A stretch of 64,000 nt of DNA from Triglochin maritima (GCA_963682175.1 OY821786.1:32047501-32111500); one strand, 5' to 3'; positions 11,472 through 23,181 are shown, counted from the first letter of the stretch. Notes: a model not told the origin generated them from the letters alone. Made by a program: numbers and translations.

Positions 11472-12420
11472 TGTTGGCTTTTTGGCCTTAATCTATGTTT
11501 TGATGATTTAATTAACCTAATCTTAATTATGATGATGTAGAGTAGCACACATATTGCATTGCATATATATTGCATGTGCTAACCTCTACAGGTGATCAAG
11601 ACTCATGGAAGGAAGGAAATCAAGTCAAGATTTGTAATAAAGCTAAATGAAGACTTGTAATCTTGATTTTATTTTGAGTCTTAGGAACATGTGTAAATTG
11701 AGCATACAAGAGTTAAAAACCAATCACATACACAATAGGTTCCCTATAGAAGTCACACACGAAATTTCACATTATTTGGACTTCATTAGATCACCCAAAC
11801 CTTAGTCGGAAATCACTTATAAACTTAAACCCAGATTTCCTGTGTGAACCGGTCGACCGAACCAGTTCTCAGTTCGACCGGTTTATAACAAACTCTCCAA
11901 CTCCAATTGTCCAAATACATTAGAGAGAAACCTCAATCCTCAAAGCTCCCAATTCTACACTCTTTAAGCCTAAACTTCACACACTTGATCATATACTCAT
12001 CCTACTCAAAGTGTGCTCAATTAGAGAGTGAATCCCACTCAGTTACAAGTGTTGTCAAAAGAAGCAAGGACTTCGGTGAAAGCCCGAAGTGTCCCTCTCG
12101 GATTGTGAGAGGAAGAATTCAAGCAAGCGAGGGTTGTTCGCGTTGCTTGTGGTGTAAAGGCGTTCTCTCCCGGCCCGGAACGGGGAGTGGTTAGTGAAGA
12201 CGTAGGCGGAGCTCGCGGAGTCGAGCGGAGCTTACAAGAGAGGACTAGGACCCGGGTGGGGTGCCGAACCTCTATAAAAACCGACGCGTCTTTTGTGGTT
12301 TGCATTTTTCTGTTAATTTCCCTACTTGTTTTTAAATTTGTTTCCGCTGCGTTTATTGTTTGATTAGTTAGGGATTAGATTAAAAGTGATTAGTGGACCC
12401 ATAACCCACACGATCCTACA
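11472..12420 (+). repeat. 3' LTR of copia element
   Basis: 949 bp, no difference from the 5' LTR found by eye. It is followed directly by the target duplication AATTT. Confidence 0.93.
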
Positions 12421-12469
12421 AATTTGTCTAGCTTACTTTATGTGTGTGTGCAGTTTACATTATGTGTTT

Positions 12470-13235
12470 GTCATGTTTACGTTATGTGTCTGTCCGGAAT
12501 AAGTGTATTTGCAGTCCGAAATAAATGTATTTGTTGTCCGGAATAAGTGTATTTGTTGTCCGGTTTAAGAATAAAGTGTGTCCAGAAATGGAACATAAAG
12601 TTTGTCCGGAATAAGTGTATTTGCTGTCCGGAATAAGTGTATTTGCTGTCCGGAATCACAATAAGTGTATTTGTTGTCCGGAATAAGTGTATTTGCAGTC
12701 CGGAATAAGTGTAGTTGTCCAGAATAAGAAGAAAGTGTGTTCAGAAACGGAACAGAAAGTTTGTCCGGAATAAGTGTATTTGCTGTCCGGAATAAGTGTA
12801 GTTCATGTCCGGTTTAGGAAGAAAGTTTGTCCTGTTTATGTAGAAAGTTTGTCCTGTTTTGTCCTGTTTATGTAGAAAGTTTGTCCTGTTTATGTAGAAA
12901 GTTTGTCCTGTTTTGTCCTGTTTATGTAGAAAGCTTGTTCTGTTTTGTCATGTTTATGTAGAAAGTTTGTCCTGTTTATGTAGAAAGTTTGTCCTGTTTT
13001 GTCCTGTTTATGTAGAAAGTTTGTCCTGTTTATGTAGAAAGTTTGTCCTGTTTATGTAGAAAGTTTGTCATGTTTATGTAGAAAGTTTGTCCTATTTATG
13101 TAGAATGTTTGTCCAGTTTATGTAGAAAGTTTGTACTGTTTATGTACAAAGTTTGTCCTGTTTATGTAGAAAGTTTGTCTTGTTTATGTAGAATGTTTGT
13201 CCAGTTTATGTAGAAAGTTTGTCCTGTTTATGTAG
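12470..13235. repeat. 22-bp minisatellite of MULE2
   Basis: First part (to about 12820) has units of 22 bp built on CTGTCCGGAATAAGTG. The second part (about 12820-13235) has 22-bp units GTTTGTCCTGTTTATGTAGAAA. The first core matches the complement of the MULE1 repeat (CTGTTCGGAATAAGTG), showing common origin. Confidence 0.9.
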
Positions 13236-13484
13236 ATACAATGAGAGCACAATGAGATATTGATGGTACATATTATTGATGATAACTATTACACAATAAG
13301 ATACAATGAGAGCACAAAGACAAACAAACAATACAAGCACAAACACAAACACACAAAAATTACAAAAATAATATATCTTCTCCCAGTAAATCACACACAA
13401 ACAAACAATACAAACACACAAATTACAAAGATAATATATATTTTCCCAGTAAATCGGAAAGAATATGTAAGACTTAAACATGAT

Positions 13485-14015
13485 CGTCTCATTCACGCTG
13501 CTTACGTTGTGAAGAACCTTGGGAGTCGACATCAGACGCTTCTTCGACGTAATATCATACTCGAAATGGTGATTTATTACGGAGAGATGTACGACATAAA
13601 CCGAACAGACGTAAGTCTTCACCACGGAGCGTTGTACCTCTCTCCGGAATAAATCACCATTTCGAGCAAGATATTATTTTGAAGAAGTGTCTGATGCCGA
13701 CTCCCAGGGTTCTTCACAACGTAAGCAACGTGAATGAGGCGATCGATGACACTCTTTCTTTCTTCTTCCTTCTTTTTCTGTCATGGGCACTCCAACAATG
13801 CAGCAAAGATGTTGTGGTGCGAAGTCTTCACCACCGGATCGTCACATTCACGATGCTAACGCTGACAAGAACATCGGGAAGTCTTCGCACCGTCCCATTC
13901 ACGCTGCTTACGTTGTGAAGAATCCTGGGAGTCGGCATCAGACGCTTCTTCGACATAATATCTTGCTAGAAATGGTGATTTATTCTGGAGAGAAAGAAAG
14001 AGTGTCATCATATTT
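13485..14015. repeat. Three copies of a ~110-bp segment in alternating orientation
   Basis: Copy a (about 13487-13590, plus), copy b (about 13637-13745, inverted) and copy c (about 13885-13995, plus) share CATTCACGCTGCTTACGTTG, the GTCTGATG/CATCAGAC step and AAATGGTGATTTATT. Copies a and b can pair with a loop of about 45 bp, b and c with a loop of about 140 bp. A further inverted piece (GATGACACTCTTTCTTTC near 13746, complement near 13990) extends the pairing. Confidence 0.8.
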
Positions 14016-14568
14016 GTATTTGTGTGGAGAGAGAGAACGTGCTGAGTTGAAACACATTTAATGTGATTTGAGTGGACATCAGGAAGAAAAAACAAAAAAA
14101 CATTCATGTTTTGGCCACGTAAGGGCTGACATGGATATCCACATAGAGCGCGTCCGTGACGCGCTGCGTTCATAAAACATTTCCCTAAGAAAAAAACATT
14201 AAATAATAGTACATATATAACACCCCATTAAAGCCAACAAAACTAATATTTCCAGTTTCCAACTCACATCCAATCTGGCCGTCCATCCACACCAATAACG
14301 GTCAGATTCCTACACACATCAAAACATGACTAAAAAGTACAAACATGTTCTGAACCACAAAAACATTCTTCACAAATTAATATATCACATGAAAAGGTGG
14401 TTTAATTACATGCATAACATTCAGACTTTCAGAGTTCAAAACTTTTATCCTTTTATAATTTGCGAAAATTTAAACATGTATTATTATTATTGTTATTATT
14501 TCTCAAAGCCTCATCATATATACTGAGGTAAAGACCCAACCTTATAGCATTTTTCTACAAATTAACCA

Positions 14569-15084
14569 CTAAGCAGGAGGAGGATTGAACTCCGGTGGTG
14601 CTGTCGACGGCGGTGCGATATCCGGTGGGGTCGACGGTGGCGGTGTAAACCCCGGAGGTTTCACAGGCTTCACCTCAGGCGGTGAGCTCGGTAGCACATC
14701 CGGTTGTGGCACCGGGATGTCCGGGCCCGGTGTAGGCCCACCGGGCACCGGTTGCTCGATACCCGGTAAAGGGTTGTACTCCGGCGGTGACTCTATACCC
14801 GGTAAAGGGTTGTATTCCGGCGGTGACTCTATACCCGGTAGCTCGTTTGGAGTCGGCTCGTTTACTGGTGGCTCGTCGATTCCAGGATACTCCCTGGGAA
14901 ACGACGGGTCAGGAGGCGGACCGGGAGTGAACTCCGGCCGGTCGCCGCTTATTGCGAATAGGTGTGGTTTGATGGTGGTTTTCTTGAATGGAAATTTGAA
15001 GGATTGGTGCAATATTGGAAAAGTGGGGTTTTTGAGAAAGTTTTTGGAGATTATGGTTAGAGAAGATAATGGTGTAGATGCCAT
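14569..15084 (-). CDS. Proline-rich protein with plastid-transit-like leader
   Basis: Single-exon frame of 171 residues, ATG at 15084, TAG at 14569. Residues 1 to about 45 are rich in Ser, Thr, Lys and Phe with no acidic residues (MASTPLSSL..., FKFPFKKTT), as in chloroplast transit peptides. The rest is about one third proline, acidic and repetitive: a perfect double repeat LPGIESPPEYNP (about residues 83-106) is framed by PGIDEPP, PGIEQP, PPGFTPPPS and PPEFNPPPA. There is no membrane segment and no catalytic motif. The long ordered frame, transit-like start and codon-level repeat make a real gene likely. Function is not recognised; a plastid or cell-wall-like structural role is only a guess. 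The other-strand Gly-rich frame is its shadow. Confidence 0.75.
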   Translation of the reverse strand: MASTPLSSLTIISKNFLKNPTFPILHQSFKFPFKKTTIKPHLFAISGDRPEFTPGPPPDPSFPREYPGIDEPPVNEPTPNELPGIESPPEYNPLPGIESPPEYNPLPGIEQPVPGGPTPGPDIPVPQPDVLPSSPPEVKPVKPPGFTPPPSTPPDIAPPSTAPPEFNPPPA

Positions 15085-15289
15085 CTTTTGCTATGTGAGA
15101 TCGATCTCTATGTTTCTCTGGAATATTGAGGTGATGATGTTTTTGTTTGGAAAGTGTGTATATTGTGCTTGTTTTGGTGGCACATTGTTTGGTGGTGTTT
15201 AGATAAAGATTAATATCGATCGTTCGTGTAAAAAACGGGCGAGGAGAGAGAGGTGTTGACACGTTTGGACACGTGTGGAAGTATATTTG

Positions 15290-16330
15290 TCACAGCTATA
15301 TCCTCGAGATATTTTTTTCCTTTTCATATTTCCAAATAAATGTTATTTTTTCATTGGTACTATTGATTTTGCAAACCAACTATTAGTACATTCATACAAA
15401 TCGAAAATTTGAGACAAGATCAATTCAGGTAGTTTTCTTCGAATTTCACCACAATTCGATTACCTTAACTTCAACGACCACTAAGTTTGACGAATAAATC
15501 AATGCAAAGTAGAATAACCATATACGAACATACAGTCACAAAGAAAAACAAAAGAATGCCCAAGACAAATTCAATTGATAAATGATTGATCTTCAAGTGA
15601 CCAAAATCAAAGATCATATGCAAGAATAGCATCCAAAATTTAATAAGATTAGAGTAACAACCTTTAGAACAATTACAATTTCAGTTTGCTTTAGAAATCT
15701 TTAATATTCATCCACATTCCATACCCCAGTAATGACCCTACTGATAAAGAGGATGGACTGATGACGGTATGGCTGGAAATGGATTGCTAATACGACAATT
15801 ATCCTACTAAAAGATGTTATTTTAGTTTTAAGAGATCCATTTAGTATGAAAATAATATTCAATACGTAATACATTGTGAGACGATTTTAGCACATAGATT
15901 TGACCACACAGAAAACTAACAGGCAATGAGAAATATGCATACTAAAATATAAATTGTCATACCTATCAACAAATTAAACTTAAATTCTTCTCTCTGAAGT
16001 CGTGTTTTCTTTGCAGTAATGAAAGGTACGAACTTATCAGACTACAGCCTACGATTACATTCTGTTATTGGGTTGAGAATAGTAAAAGCCGTAACCACTC
16101 GTTATCTAATTAAAAAGATAATACTAATTACATTTCTTTTAAGGCAATTGGATAACCTTATTAGAAGTTATAATCCAATTACTTTACATTGTTGTCAAGT
16201 TTCGAATCTACTCAAAATGTGTCATATTATTGACACTGTCGGAAGTCTACTAGCGCACCATGGCTGCTGGAAAAAATGATTATAACGTCGACATGTCACG
16301 TTCGACTTAAAAAAATCTGATGTGAAATGA
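15290..16330. other. Upstream intergenic region, no gene seen
   Basis: AT-rich sequence upstream of the proline-rich gene. Short frames such as 16019-16279 show no protein-like features or homology that I recognise. Confidence 0.4.
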
Positions 16331-16336
16331 ACTTAT

Positions 16337-16393
16337 CACGTCGGTTCTATAAAATCTGACGTAAAATACGTCAGATTTTATAGAACCGACGTG
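16337..16393. repeat. Perfect palindrome, 27-bp arms, 3-bp spacer
   Basis: Left arm 16337-16363 (CACGTCGGTTC...CTGACGTA) is the exact reverse complement of 16367-16393; the spacer is AAA. Further CACGTCGGTTTTTATGAAACC-like copies flank it (about 16410-16432). Such CGTCGG repeats occur in subterminal regions of some plant DNA transposons, but no element ends were found here. Confidence 0.8.
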
Positions 16394-16479
16394 GTTTGTA
16401 GGACAAAACACGTCGGTTTTTATGAAACCAACATGTTTTGTTTTTTTCCTTAACTAAAACCTCACTTAACACCTAAATC

Positions 16480-17463
16480 CTACCCAACCCCTTCAAACCC
16501 TACACTCAAAAAACCACACCTGACCCTTTGCGCAGCCGCAACACCTTCGCACCCGGCTCACCGGACCCGTGCCGCACCGCACCCGCAACACCTCCGCACC
16601 TCACTCATGCTGCACCCGGCCCACCGCATCGCAGCCTCCACCCGCAACCCTCCCGCACCCGCAGCCACTGCACCTAGGGCAGCTGCCGCACCCACCTGAC
16701 CCACCTCCCCGACGCCTCGCAGCCTCTCCTCCGGTGAACCTCCTTGTCGCCCGAGGTAATTTCTTCTCATTCGTGCTCTCGATCTTGTGAAAGAAATAAA
16801 TGTTCTCCTCGTTGCATCAATAACAAAAAGGATATATGTGTTTACTAATTGTATTGTTTGCTAGAAACAAATAAATTAGGCCCGCATGGAATGCAATGCA
16901 GTTGTAAAAACATCTAAAGGGTTGGATGTAGATTGCGATTGATTTCCAGGAAGCAGTGATTAACTGATCAGTGCAAGGGTATATTTATGTCGAGCCTTTA
17001 GAACTCAGCATCCTAGACGTCTTGTTTACTTAAAAAACCTAGCTCCCTTAACCGCCCACGCACAATCTCTCATTTGAAATGGGAAAATGAATAAAATATA
17101 AATTTGAACTCGACACTGGTGCTGCCGAGTTCTACTACTTCAAACGGAACAACTTCAATGTCGAGTTTGATTTGGTACAAATTTGTGCAAGTGTTTGGAG
17201 TAAGCATTTGTGTACCCGTTTTCCATATACAGAACTTGGTGTTGCCAACGTCTAGTTCTTCAAAGTTTTTTTCTACAGAACTTGGCGTTTGAGACGCTGA
17301 GTTCTGTACACACTAAAAAATAAGTCCCACCGCCACCACGTGGTGACAGCGAGTCTAATGTGAAAAATATTTACAAAAGACATTTATTTTGGAACTATTA
17401 AATAAAAAATTTGAATTTTTTTCCTATAAATTAAAAAGGAAAGTTGTACAGAGAAGGGGTGGG
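16480..17463. other. Non-coding stretch with C-rich block and hairpin
   Basis: 16480-16700 is a C-rich run (CGCACCCGC-like) giving biased frames on both strands without protein-like features. About 17273-17308 is a near-palindrome (TACAGAACTTGGCG...CGCTGAGTTCTGTA), and related GAACTCG/CGAGTTC steps lie at 17107-17135, suggesting a small transposon remnant. Confidence 0.4.
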
Positions 17464-19631
17464 TGAAAGGAATGTGTTCTAAAAGTTTTACTTTTATATG
17501 TCAATTATTATGAATTGAATGTGCAAACATTTTGTTCCTTGATTATGATATTCGTCTTTTGGAAGTGTTAAGGAAGATGCGCTTGGTCCTTAACCGTAGA
17601 GCTCTAAAAGATAAGGGTTTACATAAATCAAAAGTTATTCACAATCATGGTAATTAACATGGAACATTAATTACCGAGATAAGATTGTCGTGTTGGTTAT
17701 CGATTGTTGTAGCTCTACAAATAATTGACGACACGAGTATATAAAAGAGGAAAATATTACTTTTATATATTGAATAGACCTAACAAGTAAAACATTATGG
17801 AATTGTGTTTCGTGTCATTAATATTTTTACTGTGTCTTGGATCCTAAGATATGAGACTTATATCTTTTCACTCAAAAAGTGCTTAATTTGATTATTGTCA
17901 AAAGCTATCAATGAGTGTAGTGATAAATGCAATAGTTGGTTGAACATGACTTGTGCTGGAAAAGATAGCTAGTCAAACGATTATCATTGCTCCTCTTAAT
18001 TGAATGGTGATATTTGTGGGCCTTTGATAAAGCAAAATTATAATGTGCACAATGCAACTTGAGTTAAGTTACATATTTATAATTAGTTTAAAGAGATCAA
18101 GAAATGAATAAAATACAAAGGTGACACATTTCTACTTTGTATATATTCTTAATATCATAAGGCAAGGGACGGACACATGTGATGCACTTACATTACTAAA
18201 TGGATCGTGTTTTGGTTCGGTAGAACAAAGACATCTATGCTAATTGGGTAACTATAATGTGTAGCTAGATACCGCTTATAGTTTGAGATATTAAGTGTTT
18301 AATATCGCTGCCAATTTGGCTTAGATCCTCCTATAGGTCACACCACAAAACTGGGAAACAAGAGGATTGATTTTAAGTTCATATGATGTGTCGGGTCTCA
18401 TATGAAAATTGGACACATGTGGTGAATGAATAAAATCAATATGTCATGAGAATTGACATAATTAGAATCGGGATAAATTCATATGAGGTGTATATATTAT
18501 GGGGTGTAATAATTTAATATTACATAGGATAATATATTACATAAGTTGTGAATTTGCTAAAACCCCAAAAGATCAAATTTTGTTGGAAATAAATCCAAAA
18601 TTTGACAAAGGCAAAATCGGGGTCAAACACGGTGAACCGTTCAGGGTTCGGTCGACTGGGGTATCTTCGGATCGGTTAACCGAATGGGGAACGAGTAATC
18701 ACAATTGGTTGATCGAAATTGTCTGGAGTGCCTGGAAAATCGGGTTCAGTTAACCGAGTGTGAACGGTCAACCGAGAAAGAGTAATTCGGAAGACCGAAG
18801 GTGATGCAATCATCCGATGACTATGTCCCAGGAGAGATTCTGGTGGGTCAACGGTCGACCGAGTAAAAGATGTGGTTCGTCCGAACTTTTCCAAGGAATT
18901 TTTCTCATGCGGATTCGGTCGACCGTCTGGCTTACGGTGCACCGAACACGTGTTAAAACCGAATGGTTCGGTTGACCGAGTAATTCTCGGTTCACCGAAC
19001 AGAACGATTCTGCCTGAATTATTAAGAGATTAATTAGATCATGGGTGGATTAATTCCAGATTTAATTAAAACGTTTTAGAGGATGCTTATGTGGCAATTA
19101 GAGATTAATTTTAGGAGAGAATAAGCAAGAGATCATGACTAAGGAATAGTTCTTGATAATGATGTTTTGGGAGCCTATAAAAGGACCCTCATCCTACTTG
19201 TTTAAATTAATGCAAAAATTATTTATCTCATTAATCTCTCCTCTAATTACCTCGAAATTCTCTTAGTAATTTTGAGTTTAGGAGATAGAAATCTCAGGAG
19301 CTCAAAGATGGGTCATTAGCTAGATTCTAAACTTTACTAGAGATTGATTGACTAGCTCCTTTCTCTCTAATTTTGTTTAGAGTTTGATGAACACTCGGAG
19401 ACAAATCCGTGGACGATTCAACGGGAACGCGACTCCGGATCTTCGAAAAGGTTTTAGAGAACATTTAGGTATGATTCTACCTTTGTGGTTTATTTTAATA
19501 AATGTAGGGTTGCATGATATTAGAATAAAACACAAAATTATGTACATAAAATTATTGAAAGTATGAAATCGATCTTGTATGTTGTATTAAAATTTAAAAT
19601 ATATATATACATAGGGGCACGAAATCCTACA
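17464..19631 (+). repeat. Solo LTR, family F1, copy 1 (2.2 kb)
   Basis: Starts TGAAAGGAATGTGTTC and ends GAAATCCTACA, flanked by a perfect 5-bp duplication GTGGG (17459-17463 and 19632-19636). No internal element sequence remains, so it is a solo LTR left by LTR-LTR recombination. A TATA box TATAAAAG lies at 19176. About 200-550 bp upstream of it (18630-18990) is a cluster of GGTCGACCG/GGTTGACCG/GGTTAACCG variants. Related copies are at 38288-40315, 51634-53393 and 56137-57383 (inverted). Confidence 0.88.
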
Positions 19632-19901
19632 GTGGGAACCCCTTAGATGGCGTCGCCAATCCCAAAATAATCCACTCATGCCAATTATAGAGATATAAGA
19701 AAAACAATATAAACAAATTGATTATCGGTCCAAGCACATTGACGGCCTCCAACCTTTAGGTGCCCGACCATGTAACAATCTCTTATGGGGAGTTGGAGTA
19801 TAAAATATGGTTGTTCTTCGAAGTCCAAATTAGCACCATATAACTCATAGGAAAGCAAGTAGAGCTATCTGTCACACAAACACACGTTCACTGAAGACCA
19901 A

Positions 19902-20311
19902 GGCTGTGTTGGATGCAACTTCTGGTCTGGAAGCTGCTACAGTAAAAAACTGCATCCAAACATTTCTGTGGGAGTTGAGAATCCAGCTCCCAGCACGGAT
20001 TTCAAGGCGCCAATTTGTATTGCATGGAGAAGTTGTAGAGGGCTTATGGCAGCTCCTCCACTTGTTGGATTTTTGTAACGATTTTACCCCCCATTTATTT
20101 TTAGCATATACATGCATAAGTTTTTATTTAATCAAAGTCTGAGGGTAATTTAGGACTTTTCTTTGACAAAGACATCACTCACTCCCAAAAGTCTTCTGCC
20201 CATCCAAACAACTCTCAACATCTGGGGAAAAGGCTGCTCCTGGATCTACATTCCCAGAAGCTGGCTTCCCACCGGAAGCTCATATCTAGAAGCTTCATCC
20301 AAACGCAACCC
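19902..20311. mobile_element. MITE-like element (Harbinger/hAT type unresolved)
   Basis: Left end GGCTGTGTTGGATGCAACTT and right end, complemented, GGGTTGCGTTTGGATGAAGC; both are followed inward by CTTCTGG/CTTCCGG-type steps and internal CATCCAAAC copies. No clear target duplication. The TTTGGATG signature is shared with the MITE at 61415-61779. Confidence 0.5.
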
Positions 20312-20655
20312 AAGTCTCCCAAAACTACGAACCAAAATGATCATAGCCTAGGATCTGCAATTGCCACAAATCCCTCTGAAATAGTCTAACCACCACCACA
20401 CGACCAAAACATAGATGCTCACAACTCTTTTGGACTTGTGACAAATCTCGGTCAAAGCCCAATTATGGTACACAAATCATGCAAAGAATTGTATTTGTAA
20501 GGAGAATGTTGATAATTCAAAACAAGCAAGTGGTGCCTCATAGTAGGAGCAAGTCCAGATAGAATATGAAACAAAGAGCAAGTAGAAAATCGAGAATTAT
20601 TACTAAAAGCCCATATCACCCATTCAATTAGTAAATCCCCTTCCCCTGAAAAAAA
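20312..20655. other. Unassigned stretch
   Basis: Contains a 69-residue minus-strand frame (20452-20661) with no family that I recognise and no start or neighbour context. It may be a remnant of a coding repeat. Confidence 0.3.
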
Positions 20656-21956
20656 TGTCACTTAGATTGATCACTAATCTAGAAGGGGTGAATATATTAT
20701 TTCCTAATTAAGCTAAACAATGCACAATTAAAATAGAAATGAAAAGACTGCAAACCAAAAATCGACTCCGAAGATTTGATAAAGGTTCAATCACACCACC
20801 GTGCTAGTCCTCCCATCAAGTTCTGATCGATCATTTGATCCCTACTCGAGAATTCACTAATCTCTTCGTTTCGAGCCGAAGATAAACTCTCTTCAATTGG
20901 AGTCTTGCAAACACCATCGCCTTACTCGAATCTTCTCTCACAACCCGAGAGGGAGCTTCCTCAAAGCTTTACAATGAAATGGAAGGTGATTAAAGATTGT
21001 TGAACTCTAACTTGAATGGACTCAAAGGATTGGAATTGAGCTTCGAGTGATTTAATTGAAGTTTGGGAGTTGGTGGAGTTTTGAAGATTTGAAATTTGAG
21101 AGCACAAGAGTATGAAAGATTTTTGGCAAGTAAAATGTTGATTGTGTCTCTTAAGTGAAGCTTTTATGGACTTCAAATGAAATAAAGTTGTTATGGTGAG
21201 TTTGTGAAATTTAGACCAATGAGAAACCAGAGAGGAGTTAAGTTCTGGCAGATTTCCGAGCCAGTTCGGTCGACTATATTAGGAACAGTCATTCAAACCA
21301 AATATTATTCGGACAACCGTTCACCAGCTTCCAATAACTTTTTTTTCTAATTTCGACCAATTAAATTTGGTTCACCAAATACAATTCGGTTCACCGTGCC
21401 AAGATGAACAGTAATGAATGTTCGGGCTCTGATTAATCGGGTTCAGTCAACCGAAGGCTATTCGGTAAATCGAAGTATGCGTGGGTTTTCCGCAGAAAGT
21501 TATGACTCAAAATTTGGTTGAGCGGCAACAATCATATGCCACGTGGAAAAAAATTGTTGCGCGCTGATTAGCAACAAAGGAAACAGTCGACCGACTTGGG
21601 CTCGATAGACTGTTGAGGGATATTTCAAAATGTGCTGCTAGACGACAAAAGATTAATCTGTTGAAAAATCTCCAGATTTATCGCAACGAGGGCCAATGGA
21701 TTTGGTCGTTAGGATTACAAAACAAAGGATAATTTTGAATGACCAATTCTAAGTCGGTAGACCGAATCAAGAATTCCAGGGAATGTCTAAATGTTACTGA
21801 GCATCTGGGAACAGTTCACCGATCCACGTTCGATCGTCTGAATCAAGAGTTTCAGGAATAGTCCAAATGTTATTGAGTAGATGGGAAAAATTCACTGAAG
21901 GACACTCGGTCGTCCGTTTGACACAAGATCGGTAGATCGAAACTAACACAGTCGAC

Positions 21957-23157
21957 TGATGCATTGCATACATTGCATCATATGTCTTTCATTTAGATTA
22001 CTTTTATATCAATAAATGCTACTAAGGTATGTGTTTAGTCTTATTTACAGAATACAGGGACATGAATGCAAATTACCCACATCCCGAGCATAAACGCGTA
22101 CAAAAGACTCGTTTCTATCATAAAGACCAAGTTCAAGTTTATCGGGTTTCAAATGGAAATGTATCCAAGCATAAAAGCATTGAAGACCTAATTACGAAAA
22201 GAACAAGGACTTAAGCACAAAAGTAGCCGGGGACTTAATTGCAAAAAGTCAAGGACCTAATTGCAAATCACGAGTAGCTTTTATTATTATGGAGAAAATA
22301 TAAAGAAAAATCAATGTGGATCTCCAAATATATGAAGAAATTAATTCGGATCTCCAAAGATATGCAAGAATCAATCCAGACGCGCAAATGACATTGAAAT
22401 CATACCATAAACACACAGGAAAAATCCGGGTCGATTCGGAGCCAAAAAGGTGGCGATTCCGCCGCACCTCAAGAGCAAATTGCGGCGAATCCGCCGCACC
22501 AAATTAGATCAATGCTCTAAAAATTTTACCGGTTGCGTGTTGACGCGTGTACTTTCTTATTTCATGCTTAGGTCCCTTGTATCAGCTATAAATAGCCCCG
22601 AGAACGATGTTGTGAGGAGTTCTTCCTTTTGTTCCATAATTTAGCAATAAAATTCTGTTTCTTTTATTTTATGTTTTTAATTTTCTTTTCTTAGTTTCTC
22701 TAGGACCCCTTCTCCCTCCCTCCATCTATGAGTTTCTAACTCTTTCCAAAGGGTGGGGGTGACGGATTTAGGGTGATGAGAAGAGAAGATGTTATTATTT
22801 TAATTTTGTATTAGTATGTTTTGATTACTTGAGTTTATGTTAAATCATTTATCATGTAATGCTTTATAACTAATATGATTTATTATAAGTTTCAGAATTC
22901 TCTAATCTAAACCTTAAATCTAATCCTCCACCCAACGGAATTCACTTCTTTGTTCTTGCTTTAGTTTTAATTGTTTTTGTTTCTTGCTTTAAATAACTAA
23001 AACCCAAAAATCTCAAAACCCATTTATTTCTTCTCTCCTTCTTTCTCCTTAATCGAAAATCACGAAAATAACAAATCTCTCCCTCCTTGTGTTCGACCCG
23101 TATTTGCCACGTCTTCATTGACACCGTGCACTTGCGGTATAAATTTAATTCTCATCA
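21957..23157 (+). repeat. 5' LTR of gypsy element
   Basis: Starts TGATGCATTGCATACATTGC, ends TTCTCATCA. TATA box TATAAATA at 22587-22594. U3 holds a GC-rich pair of hairpins at 22449-22500 (TGCGGCG-AATC-CGCCGCA is one). Confidence 0.94.
22587..22594 (+). promoter_or_regulatory. TATA box of gypsy LTR
   Basis: TATAAATA in the context GCTATAAATAGCCCCGAG; the 3' LTR repeats it. The element transcript probably starts about 30 bp downstream. Confidence 0.65.
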
Positions 23158-23163
23158 AGTTTT

Positions 23164-23181
23164 TGGCGCCGTTGCCGGGGA
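23164..23181 (+). other. Primer binding site (tRNA-Asp type)
   Basis: TGGCGCCGTTGCCGGGGA six bases after the 5' LTR, the standard Athila/Tat primer site. Confidence 0.9.

Larger units (their letters stand above)
8192..12420 (+). mobile_element. Young non-autonomous copia retrotransposon (gag only)
   Basis: Complete element: 5' LTR 8192-9140, 3' LTR 11472-12420 (949 bp each), target duplication AATTT at 8187-8191 and 12421-12425, primer site TGGTATCAGAGC at 9143 and polypurine tract AAAAAGGGGGAGA just before 11472. By eye the LTRs are identical over their whole length. The interior holds only a gag-type ORF (9193-10839); protease, integrase, reverse transcriptase and RNase H are absent, so movement must use proteins of another copia element. 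It sits inside MULE2. Confidence 0.93.
7909..14185. mobile_element. MULE2: non-autonomous Mutator-like element, split by copia insertion
   Basis: Perfect 9-bp target duplication TAAGAAAAA at 7900-7908 and 14186-14194. The two ends are imperfect terminal inverted repeats over about 55 bp. Reading inward, both share GCGTCAC, then GACGCG, then a T/C-rich step and GTGGAT at the same offsets from the terminus. The left end begins GAGTCGTGATAGACGG; the right end (minus strand) begins GGGAAATGTTTTATGAACGC. Without the copia element at 8192-12420 and its 5-bp duplication it is about 2.0 kb. It has no transposase and carries a 22-bp minisatellite (about 12470-13235) and a cluster of inverted repeats (13485-14015). 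Its right end resembles that of MULE1, so mobilisation by a MULE1-like transposase is a reasonable inference. Confidence 0.85.

Noticed and set aside
14585..15202. Gly/Ser-rich frame of 205 residues on the plus strand
   Set aside because: Antisense shadow of the proline-rich gene; Pro codons read backwards as Gly.
16558..16790. Frames in a C-rich block on both strands
   Set aside because: Biased low-complexity sequence, no start context, splice sites or recognisable family.
22029..22214. Short frames repeated at 28238-28423
   Set aside because: Inside the gypsy LTRs; non-coding U3/R sequence.
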